Shown here: positions 1 to 5,001 of the stretch, piece after piece
Layout: each line of letters opens with the position of its first letter
How positions within the stretch are numbered: position 1 is the first letter of the stretch
Assembly: GCA_030670375.1 (NCBI GenBank)
Contig: DAOVBT010000198.1
Coordinates: 1-5,001, forward strand
DNA from: Candidatus Aminicenantota bacterium
GTDB lineage: Bacteria; Acidobacteriota; Aminicenantia; Aminicenantales; Aminicenantaceae
Reading direction: 5' to 3'
DNA: 5,001 nucleotides
The notes under the pieces: model-generated
Databases searched by the model: none
The model's input: the letters and a program-made list of their open reading frames with translations, nothing else
What the model was told of the DNA's origin: nothing
Position numbers and translations under genes: made by a program

Positions 1-1
1 A

Positions 2-1000
2 GAAGAATACGAAATGCTGTCCCGGCCGATGCTGTACATTGTCGACAAGGAGGGCGGCATCTTTATCTCAGATATGCAAGACCAGGCAATAAAGGTCTTT
101 GATTCGAATGGAGACTTCATCAAAACCATCGGCCGACAAGGAGAAGGACCCGGAGAATTTTCCAATGTGGGGAGGATGACGTTTTTACCGGACGGAAGAT
201 TGATGGTGACGGATTCGAGGGCAAACCGGATAAGCCTTTTCGATTCGGAGGGGACCTATCTTGGCACCCATCATTGGACAGAACGTCTGGGAAGGATTTA
301 CTGCGCCACAGATGCGGACTGTGTTATGACGGTGTATACCTTCGAAGAGAGTAAGGATCCTCTTGCAGGAAGAAAACTTTTTGTCAAAAAGTTCGATTTT
401 GAAGGAAACGAGATCCTGACTTTCGGCGAGTTTAAGACGGAAGAAATGAAGATACATACGGAATCCACTTCTGGAGGCGGCGCAATGATGATGGGAATTT
501 CGGTCCCGCACTCTCCCCACTCTATTTTTATAGCAGACCAGGCTAGGCAACGCCTATATCACTGCGTCAATAATGAGTACAAAATCGAAGTTTTTGATGA
601 AGACGGAAATATTTTCCGGAGGTTTGACCGGCCCTACGAACCTCTGCCTTTCACCGGCGAAGATGCCAAAAAGTTTCGCTCTCGGTATGACAACAGCAGA
701 CAGGAAGGCTTGAAAAAAATGGTGCAGGGAATGTCTATGCCGGCAGTCAAAACGATCACACCGCAGATGCGTGTGGATGATGTGGGAAATCTGTGGGTAG
801 AAACCCATGAGCAGAGAGAGGAGGAAGATAAAGTTTTCACAGCCTACGATATTTTTAATCCGGATGGCTATTATGAAGCCAAAGTTTGGATTGATCTGAA
901 ACCTGAAATTTTCGGGAATGACAAGATGTACCGTTTCCACACCGATGAAGAGACAGGCTACAGGTTTGTCAAGCGGTATCGCGTCGTATGGAGTGAATAA
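2..1000 (+). CDS. NHL-type six-bladed beta-propeller protein, 5'-partial
   Basis: The reading frame is open from position 2 (Glu-Glu-Tyr-Glu before the first Met at 14) to TAA at 998-1000. The Met at 14 has no ribosome binding site and would begin inside the first visible blade, so the true start, probably with an export signal, lies left of the window. Successive units of about 45-60 residues show the blade pattern of NHL/six-bladed propellers: a hydrophobic strand, an Asp-Gly turn, an 'isoleucine-phenylalanine-Asp-X-X-Gly' strand and a Gly-rich link. The first link reads GRQGEGPGEF (about 131-160), a hallmark of this family. At least five blade-like units are visible; the third and fourth are more divergent. 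Such proteins are usually periplasmic or surface-attached and act as ligand-binding scaffolds; no enzyme motif is seen. Role and ligand are unknown. Fold assignment is fairly sure, function is not. Confidence 0.85.
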   Translation, partial: EEYEMLSRPMLYIVDKEGGIFISDMQDQAIKVFDSNGDFIKTIGRQGEGPGEFSNVGRMTFLPDGRLMVTDSRANRISLFDSEGTYLGTHHWTERLGRIYCATDADCVMTVYTFEESKDPLAGRKLFVKKFDFEGNEILTFGEFKTEEMKIHTESTSGGGAMMMGISVPHSPHSIFIADQARQRLYHCVNNEYKIEVFDEDGNIFRRFDRPYEPLPFTGEDAKKFRSRYDNSRQEGLKKMVQGMSMPAVKTITPQMRVDDVGNLWVETHEQREEEDKVFTAYDIFNPDGYYEAKVWIDLKPEIFGNDKMYRFHTDEETGYRFVKRYRVVWSE

Positions 1001-1189
1001 GAGAAAAGATATTGAGAGAAGAGCGGTTATTTTGAATTGCTATGCAACAAAAGGAGTCGATAAGAGGTTAAAAAGGTTGCTGGATCTTGGCAAATGGAAA
1101 GCACGCGGGAATGTCTTAAGATAAAGGGGGAATTTTATCGCTCGTGTGAGGATTGAATAAGTTCTCTTTGGGGCTTCGGACTTATCCTA

Positions 1190-1240
1190 ATACAATAAAA
1201 AAATATTGTATATCTGATAAACAACATAAATATATTGTAT
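1190..1240. repeat. Three copies of TATTGTAT, two of them as an inverted pair
   Basis: ATACAATA at 1190-1197 and TATTGTAT at 1204-1211 form a perfect 8-bp inverted repeat around six A residues. A further direct copy lies at 1233-1240, 29 bp from the second; these two direct copies share 9 bases, ATATTGTAT. The block sits in the most A+T-rich part of the interval, about 100-150 bp upstream of the probable promoter of the secreted-protein gene. It could be a binding site for a regulator or nucleoid protein, or simply low-complexity sequence. The repeats are seen directly; any function is inference. Confidence 0.45.
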
Positions 1241-1314
1241 TTATAGAGGTATGGATTAGATTATCCATGTGAGGGCTAGCAATATCGTTGATTCCTCCCT
1301 TCGGAATTAATCAG

Positions 1315-1343
1315 TACACATCTCGATTTGTTCTTGATAAAAT
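1315..1343 (+). promoter_or_regulatory. Possible extended -10 promoter for the secreted-protein gene
   Basis: TACACA at 1315-1320 (4 of 6 to the -35 consensus) is followed after 17 bp by TAAAAT at 1338-1343 (5 of 6 to the -10 consensus). TG at 1335-1336 makes it an extended -10 element. The predicted transcript start near 1350 gives a leader of about 45 nt. An alternative weak pair, TTGGGG at 1168-1173 and TACAAT at 1191-1196 with 17 bp between, lies farther upstream. Both are consensus matches by eye and assume a sigma70-like factor. Confidence 0.35.
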
Positions 1344-1347
1344 ACCC

Positions 1348-1374
1348 ATAATTCGGCTCCTCTCCCCGAATTAT
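1348..1374 (+). promoter_or_regulatory. 9-bp inverted repeat in the leader, operator or mRNA hairpin
   Basis: ATAATTCGG at 1348-1356 is the exact reverse complement of CCGAATTAT at 1366-1374, with a 9-base pyrimidine-rich loop between. It overlaps the predicted transcription start and ends 13 bases before the ribosome binding site of the gene at 1397. As DNA it could be an operator; as RNA it would be a 5'-terminal stem-loop. No T-run follows it, so it is not an intrinsic terminator. Confidence 0.4.
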
Positions 1375-1387
1375 AGATATATGTAAT

Positions 1388-1393
1388 GAGGTG
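1388..1393 (+). promoter_or_regulatory. Ribosome binding site deciding a TTG start at 1397
   Basis: GAGGTG matches the core of the Shine-Dalgarno complement. It overlaps the GTG at 1391 but lies 5 bases (counted from GAGG) before the TTG at 1397, so it supports TTG as the start. Nothing resembling a ribosome binding site precedes the GTG. Confidence 0.45.
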
Positions 1394-1396
1394 CAT

Positions 1397-2101
1397 TTGA
1401 TAAAACGATCATCGGCTTTAATTCTTACAATTGTATGGTTATGTTGTTTCCCCTGCGGCTCCTCTCCTGGAATCTTTGACCAAGATGTACCGGATGTTTC
1501 AAAACGTGTCCATGTGTATTGTGAGTGTCATAACAGTTGGATAAACGGTCGCGTCGAGAATTTTGCCCATGTGGAGCTGAGAGATGGGACATCTTTCGGC
1601 CCAGTTCTGCATGATGCGACCGTCGAAATGAATGGCCACAGACTTTCCTTTGATAACGACGCTCAAACCTTCAAAGGATCGATCGGCCAAGTGGAACAGT
1701 GGCAGGAAATCCCCATCCTGATTCAAACCCAGGATAAAAGAAAAGTTAGGGGGCATGTTGTGGTGGTGTTTATGGTGAGATTCACCGAGCCGCAGCCTAT
1801 TGCTACTGTCCCTTTAGGCAAGATGCTTCCTGTCGTCTGGGAATACAGTGAAGGAAGCATGCACACTGTGGACCTGGAGATCCATACGGACGAGGGTGAG
1901 CCAGTCGGTCTTGAAGTTCGCGGGAATCACACTTCGCTCAATCTTGAAAGGCTAGGCTTGAAGATCAACAGAGGGGAGAGGATTAATCTTAGGGTGCTGC
2001 CTCCATGGACGAGCAATTATGAATTTTCTGGGAATCTGACCAGGAGGTCAAAGGCCCATTTTATTACAACTGCTGTAATAACGGTTCGATCCCAAAAGTA
2101 A
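1397..2101 (+). CDS. Secreted protein of unknown function, probably two beta-sandwich domains
   Basis: I do not recognise this 234-residue protein. The start is not ATG: TTG at 1397 has a ribosome binding site in good position, while GTG at 1391 (two residues longer) does not. The N-terminus has basic residues (Lys3, Arg4) and a hydrophobic run to about residue 19, an export signal. It is rich in cysteine (Cys16, 17, 20) but lacks a proper lipobox, so lipidation is not supported. A Cys-Glu-Cys-His cluster lies at residues 42-45. The rest alternates short hydrophobic strands with polar turns: about residues 35-125 form one unit and 130-234 a second. In the second, a Val-Trp-Glu-Tyr strand followed by a Val-Asp-Leu-Glu-Ile strand resembles bacterial Ig-like or Ser-Thr-rich anchor modules. 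No catalytic motif is visible. The stop is TAA at 2099-2101. It is probably transcribed alone. Being a real gene is likely; the domain reading is inference. Confidence 0.75.
   Translation: MIKRSSALILTIVWLCCFPCGSSPGIFDQDVPDVSKRVHVYCECHNSWINGRVENFAHVELRDGTSFGPVLHDATVEMNGHRLSFDNDAQTFKGSIGQVEQWQEIPILIQTQDKRKVRGHVVVVFMVRFTEPQPIATVPLGKMLPVVWEYSEGSMHTVDLEIHTDEGEPVGLEVRGNHTSLNLERLGLKINRGERINLRVLPPWTSNYEFSGNLTRRSKAHFITTAVITVRSQK
2061..2081. repeat. 8-bp AT-rich inverted repeat near two convergent gene ends
   Basis: TTATTACA at 2061-2068 and TGTAATAA at 2074-2081 are exact reverse complements around a 5-base loop. The repeat lies inside the last codons of the secreted-protein gene and about 25 bp beyond the stop of the convergent FMN-protein gene. 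It lacks a GC stem and a T-run on either strand, so it is at best a weak 3'-end structure, and one such repeat in 5 kb is compatible with chance. Confidence 0.25.
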
Positions 2102-2105
2102 TGGG

Positions 2106-2528
2106 CTAAGCTTCCCAAACCTGCGGAATCATTTCTGTCATACCCATGAGTTCAATCCTGTAAGGTTTGACGATGACCACGCAGTAGTTGGGATCGTCTG
2201 GGCCGCTGAAATACGCTTTCAGGTTATCATTCCAGAGGCGGTGCCTTTCCTGTTCGTCCGTGCTGATTTCCGCCCGGCCTGCAATCTGCACATAGTTTTC
2301 AGTGGATTCCAGAGTTTTGGCACCGCAGATCATATGAACTTCCGGGTTTCTTTTGATGTGTGCCGCTTTGCGTGTTTGGAGGGATGTTACGAACCGGATG
2401 GACAAGTCTTCCCCACCAATCCCGACAACATAACGAACCCAGGGATTGCCTTCCTCAGTCGTGGTCGCCACAGGCATGAGTTGCGGTGTTTTGATCACAT
2501 CGTAGATATTTGCTTTTAGATCGTCCAT
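2106..2528 (-). CDS. Pyridoxamine 5'-phosphate oxidase-like FMN-binding protein (general stress protein 26 group)
   Basis: This 140-residue cytosolic protein has the small split-barrel plan of the pyridoxamine 5'-phosphate oxidase-like flavoproteins: an N-terminal helix, then PVATTTEEGNPWVRYVVG (about residues 18-35), a strand with a Thr-Ser turn and a Thr-Arg-Lys-Ala-Ala-His-Ile-Lys-Arg-Asn-Pro segment (about 48-60), a 'Tyr-Val-Gln-Ile-Ala-Gly-Arg-Ala' strand, a helix containing Leu-Trp, a YFSGPDDPNYCVV loop-strand and a C-terminal Pro-Gln-Val-Trp-Glu-Ala. Relatives bind FMN or a similar cofactor and are often stress-linked; the substrate cannot be read from sequence. It is much shorter than true PdxH (over 200 residues), so vitamin B6 synthesis is unlikely. 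ATG at 2528 is chosen because AAAGGAG (2540-2534) sits 5 bases before it and overlaps the alternative GTG at 2534. It converges with the upstream secreted-protein gene and diverges from the peptidase gene. Confidence 0.88.
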   Translation of the reverse strand: MDDLKANIYDVIKTPQLMPVATTTEEGNPWVRYVVGIGGEDLSIRFVTSLQTRKAAHIKRNPEVHMICGAKTLESTENYVQIAGRAEISTDEQERHRLWNDNLKAYFSGPDDPNYCVVIVKPYRIELMGMTEMIPQVWEA

Positions 2529-2559
2529 GTTCACTCCTTTAGTTGTTCTTGGGAAATCC

Positions 2560-2588
2560 TATATACTCAACAGATTAACGAATGTCAA
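2560..2588 (-). promoter_or_regulatory. Sigma70-like promoter for the FMN-binding protein
   Basis: Read on the minus strand, a perfect TTGACA (2588-2583) is followed after exactly 17 bp by TATATA (2565-2560; 4 of 6 to the -10 consensus). The predicted transcript start near 2553 leaves a leader of about 25 nt before ATG at 2528, including the AAAGGAG site. The spacing and the perfect -35 make this the best promoter candidate in the window. Confidence 0.6.
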
Positions 2589-2589
2589 C

Positions 2590-2618
2590 TTGCAATTTGA
2601 TTTTGTCTGGAATATAAA
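2590..2618 (+). promoter_or_regulatory. Sigma70-like promoter for the S9 peptidase
   Basis: TTGCAA at 2590-2595 (4 of 6) and TATAAA at 2613-2618 (5 of 6) are separated by 17 bp. The predicted transcript start near 2625 gives a leader of about 30 nt. Its -35 box is separated by a single base (2589) from the -35 box of the divergent promoter on the other strand. Confidence 0.55.
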
Positions 2619-2640
2619 GACTTACTCAGTCATCTCTTAC

Positions 2641-2647
2641 AAGGAGG
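2641..2647 (+). promoter_or_regulatory. Strong ribosome binding site of the S9 peptidase
   Basis: AAGGAGG, a perfect Shine-Dalgarno core, lies 7 bases before ATG at 2655 and fixes this start. Confidence 0.8.
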
Positions 2648-2654
2648 AACGGTC

Positions 2655-4952
2655 ATGAAATGGAACAGAGGAATGGTGTTTTCTCTTGTGAGTTTGTTCC
2701 TGCTCGGAGCCTGTCAGACAAATCAAGAAACAGCCATAACAGCCGATGACTATCAGGGAGCAGAGAGCTTTCTTTCCAGAAATCTTCAGAAAAAAGCCTA
2801 TGGACTGGAAGTCTCCCCCCGATGGATCGGCGAAGGCCACACCTTTTGGTACAGGATTAATACAAGGGAAGGCAAACGATTTCTGATTGTTGATCCAGAT
2901 AAAAGGGAAAAAAAGGACGCTTTTGACCACGAAAGATTGGCTCAGGTCCTTTCTGAAAAAACAGGGAAATCTATCGAGCCAGGGGAACTTCCCTTTGATT
3001 CTTTCAAATTTGTCGATAAAGTACAAAAAAAGATAGAGTTCGAGGCTGAAAAAAAAGTCTGGATTGTCGATCTTGAAACCTACGAGATCACCTCCAGAGA
3101 GAAAGAAGAGCCGGGAAAAAAGCTTGAAGAGGAATCGCCGGATGGGAAATATGTGGCTTTTGCCAAAGACCACAATCTGTTCGTCCGATCTGCCAAAACC
3201 GGGAAGGAAATCCGGCTTAGCCGCTCTGGGAAATCTTTATACGATGTTGCCTCCGGACTCGACTGGTATAACCTGATCGAAGGAGAGAACGGCCAGAGAT
3301 CTCCTCATTTCAGGGCCGAGTGGTCTCCTGATTCGAAAAAGATTTTTACACAAATCCTGGACTTGCGTGTGGCACGGAAGATGTACCTTCTGAATTCTGT
3401 CGAAGAGGATTACCGCGCCAAGCTTTATTCCTATTACCGGGCCTCCCCCGGGGATGAAAACATCCCTTTTCTCATCCCTGTGATTTATGACATCGAGACA
3501 AAAAATGAGGTTTTTATAGATATCCCTCCCATTCCCCACTTCATCGGCCTTGATTTCGAATGGTTCGAAGACAGCCAGAGGCTTTATGCCCGGGTATTCG
3601 ATCGAGGGTACAAGGGATTGAATGTTTACGAAATCGATGCAGAAACCGGGCAAACGAGAATCGTTACACGAGACGAAAACGCAACCTGTGTAGGGACCGA
3701 ACTTTCTCGTTATGAAGTACTTCCTAAATCTGGAAAAATGCTGTTGACCTCAGAAAGGGATGGGTGGAATCATCTTTACTCATACGATTGGAAGACGGCT
3801 CAATTTGAAAAACAACTGACCGAGGGAGAATTTGTGGTGTTGGATATCGAGCATGTGGATGAGGAGAAAGGGATCGTTTATTTCACCGCTGTTGGGCGGG
3901 AGGAAGGCGAGGACCCCTACCTGGTCCACCTCTATCGTGTCGATCTCGATGGGTCCTCTCTCCAGAACTTGACTCCTGAGCCTGCGTACCATGGTGTATC
4001 CCTTGCGCCGAATAAATCTTGTTTTGTCGATAACTTCTCCAGGGCGGATTTGCCCACCAAATCTGTGTTGCGGAACTTGGAGGATGGTTCGATTGTGATG
4101 GAGTTAGAGGAGGCCGATGTTCATGATATCCTGGAATTGGGTTGGACTTATCCCGAGCCCTTCTGTGTCAAAGCGGCTGACGGGAAGACCGATATTTATG
4201 GTCTGATTTGGAGGCCGACCGGTTTTGACCCGTCAAAAAAATATCCTGTCATCGATCAGTGTTATACGGGTCCTCATGGGATAACGACTCCAAAAACCTT
4301 CCGACGGGCTATGATGAGCTCAGCCAATTCTTTAGCAGAACTTGGATTCATCCTCATCGCTGTGGATGGACGGGGGACAGCCCAACGCTCGAAGGCTTTT
4401 CATGATTTTTCCTACAGAAACCTGGGTCGTGGTTGTGAAGATCATATACCGGCTATTCGGGAACTTGCCAAAAAATATCCGTATATGGATACAGAAAGAG
4501 TGGGAATCTACGGCCATTCAGCGGGCGGATATGACACGGTCCGGGGCTTGTTGCAGTGGCCGGATTTTTACAAAGTCGGCGTATCCTCTGCCGGAAATCA
4601 CGACCACCGGATGGCCAAAGCCTGGTGGCCAGAGCAGTACATGGGATATCCCGTGGGGGAATTTTATGAGGAGCAATCCAACATCACCAGTGCCGGCAAA
4701 CTGGAAGGGAAGCTGCTTCTTGTACATGGAGCGATGGACGACAACGTGAATCCGGCGTCCACTATCCGGTTGGTCGATGCTCTGATCAAAAATAACAAGG
4801 ATTTCGACCTGATCATCATCCCCCCGAGTCGGCACGGTTTCAGAGAAGAGTACAGCGATTATTTTACGCGCAAAAAATGGGATTTTTTTGTGAAACATCT
4901 GTATGGAGTCGAACCGCCGGCTTACAAAATCACGCCTGCTGAAAACGATTAG
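2655..4952 (+). CDS. S9 family peptidase lipoprotein, DPP-IV-like (prolyl oligopeptidase clan)
   Basis: This complete 765-residue serine peptidase probably trims peptides outside the cytoplasm. Residues 1-19 are a signal peptide ending in the lipobox Leu-Gly-Ala-Cys20; Gln at +2 does not suggest inner-membrane retention, so a lipid-anchored, perhaps outer-membrane, enzyme is inferred. About residues 45-500 form the DPP-IV N-terminal beta-propeller, with blade signatures such as Trp-Ser-Pro-Asp-Ser (223-227). About residues 501-755 are the alpha/beta-hydrolase domain: Tyr537 in CYTGP matches the oxyanion tyrosine of DPP-IV, Ser622 lies in GHSAGG, Asp695 in HGAMDDNVNP and His727 in Arg-His-Gly-Phe. 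Ser-Asp and Asp-His spacings (73 and 32) are close to human DPP4 (78 and 32), and length is normal for the family. The propeller keeps Asp-Trp (203-204), but the following run is YNLIEGENG instead of the contiguous Glu-Glu motif of true DPP-IV, so Xaa-Pro dipeptidyl cleavage is not assured. Stop TAG is at 4950-4952. Family membership is certain; exact specificity is open. Confidence 0.95.
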   Translation: MKWNRGMVFSLVSLFLLGACQTNQETAITADDYQGAESFLSRNLQKKAYGLEVSPRWIGEGHTFWYRINTREGKRFLIVDPDKREKKDAFDHERLAQVLSEKTGKSIEPGELPFDSFKFVDKVQKKIEFEAEKKVWIVDLETYEITSREKEEPGKKLEEESPDGKYVAFAKDHNLFVRSAKTGKEIRLSRSGKSLYDVASGLDWYNLIEGENGQRSPHFRAEWSPDSKKIFTQILDLRVARKMYLLNSVEEDYRAKLYSYYRASPGDENIPFLIPVIYDIETKNEVFIDIPPIPHFIGLDFEWFEDSQRLYARVFDRGYKGLNVYEIDAETGQTRIVTRDENATCVGTELSRYEVLPKSGKMLLTSERDGWNHLYSYDWKTAQFEKQLTEGEFVVLDIEHVDEEKGIVYFTAVGREEGEDPYLVHLYRVDLDGSSLQNLTPEPAYHGVSLAPNKSCFVDNFSRADLPTKSVLRNLEDGSIVMELEEADVHDILELGWTYPEPFCVKAADGKTDIYGLIWRPTGFDPSKKYPVIDQCYTGPHGITTPKTFRRAMMSSANSLAELGFILIAVDGRGTAQRSKAFHDFSYRNLGRGCEDHIPAIRELAKKYPYMDTERVGIYGHSAGGYDTVRGLLQWPDFYKVGVSSAGNHDHRMAKAWWPEQYMGYPVGEFYEEQSNITSAGKLEGKLLLVHGAMDDNVNPASTIRLVDALIKNNKDFDLIIIPPSRHGFREEYSDYFTRKKWDFFVKHLYGVEPPAYKITPAEND

Positions 4953-5001
4953 AAGCTGTTGAGTTTTTTGAAGCCGAATAGGGACTTGACCTTGGTGGTG
5001 A
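4949..5001 (-). CDS. Possible 3' end of a convergent gene (weak)
   Basis: On the minus strand a frame entering from the right edge stays open for 16 codons and ends with TAA at 4951-4949, overlapping the stop codon of the peptidase gene. The visible residues read TTKVKSLFGFKKLNSF, a basic tail of ordinary protein-like composition. A frame this short is open by chance about half the time, and a plus-strand frame (KLLSFLKPNRDLTLVV) is open over the same bases, so this is only a pointer to what may lie beyond the window. Confidence 0.15.
   Translation of the reverse strand, partial: TTKVKSLFGFKKLNSF

Larger units (their letters stand above)
1001..1396. other. Non-coding interval with AT-rich repeats and hairpins
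   Basis: No convincing gene lies in these roughly 400 bases. A frame running out of the preceding gene to TAA at 1122-1124 is open but has no usable ribosome binding site and no recognisable product. No intrinsic terminator (GC stem plus T-run) follows the propeller gene. Inverted sequences at 1157-1164 and 1178-1185 can pair (one G-T), with a 13-base loop and no T-run. Positions 1181-1247 are very A+T-rich (11 G or C in 67 bases) and carry the repeats listed separately. A further 6-bp inverted repeat, ATGGAT/ATCCAT, lies at 1251-1256 and 1263-1268. The right end holds the probable promoter and leader of the next gene. Confidence 0.7.

Noticed and set aside
185..940. Minus-strand frames opposite the propeller gene
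   Set aside because: They overlap one another and the strongly patterned propeller coding frame; compositions rich in Ile, His and Phe without motifs indicate shadows.
918..1124. Plus-strand 68-codon frame overlapping the end of the propeller gene
   Set aside because: Its first 83 bases lie inside the propeller gene in another frame, its ATG has no properly spaced ribosome binding site, and the basic tail matches no family I know. A decayed gene remnant cannot be excluded but is not supported.
1157..1185. Possible terminator stem after the propeller gene
   Set aside because: The arms pair over about 8 bases with one G-T and a 13-base loop, but no T-run follows and it lies over 150 bases from the stop codon.
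1001..1390. Search for tRNA, riboswitch, CRISPR or insertion-sequence ends
   Set aside because: No cloverleaf, regularly spaced repeats, transposase remnant or known riboswitch core could be recognised; only short repeats are present.
2637..3173. Minus-strand 178-codon frame opposite the peptidase start
   Set aside because: It is antisense to the clearly coding S9 peptidase, runs across that gene's ribosome binding site, and its Phe/Leu/Ser-rich product is what the complement of Lys/Glu-rich codons gives.
4342..4749. Plus-strand 135-codon frame inside the peptidase catalytic domain
   Set aside because: The main frame here carries the Ser622 and Asp695 motifs; the alternative frame has no recognisable domain.

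Overview
This is a gene-dense stretch of bacterial chromosome of moderate GC with four protein-coding genes, one of them cut by the left edge. The content suggests a Gram-negative environmental bacterium that exports many lipoproteins and beta-propeller proteins. A secreted NHL-type six-bladed propeller, an acyl-anchored DPP-IV-like S9 peptidase carrying a Gly-Asn-His-Asp segment after the catalytic serine, and an orphan secreted beta-rich protein would fit Acidobacteriota/Aminicenantes-like or Bacteroidota-like lineages. That assignment is an inference from protein style only; there is no rRNA or other marker here.

Layout. Positions 2-1000 (+) hold the C-terminal bulk of an NHL/six-bladed beta-propeller protein whose start lies left of the window. 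Positions 1001-1396 are non-coding. They contain an A+T-rich block with three copies of an 8-bp motif, then a possible extended -10 promoter, then a 9-bp inverted repeat just before the next gene. Positions 1397-2101 (+) encode an unrecognised secreted protein with a non-ATG start. Positions 2106-2528 (-) encode a small FMN-binding protein of the pyridoxamine 5'-phosphate oxidase-like / general stress protein 26 group, ending 4 bp from its convergent neighbour. Positions 2529-2654 are a compact divergent promoter region. Positions 2655-4952 (+) encode a complete 765-residue S9 peptidase lipoprotein with an intact Ser-Asp-His triad. The last 49 bases hold no gene that can be called with confidence.

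How the genes fit together. The propeller, the orphan protein and the peptidase all look exported, so the locus has an envelope flavour, but nothing shows that they form one pathway or operon. The two rightmost genes share a control region: two sigma70-like promoters point away from each other with -35 boxes only 1 bp apart, so the FMN protein and the peptidase may be expressed in competition or in coordination. I see no mobile element, CRISPR array, tRNA, rRNA or obvious novel multi-gene system. The points most worth following are the back-to-back promoters and the structured intergenic region ahead of the orphan secreted protein.
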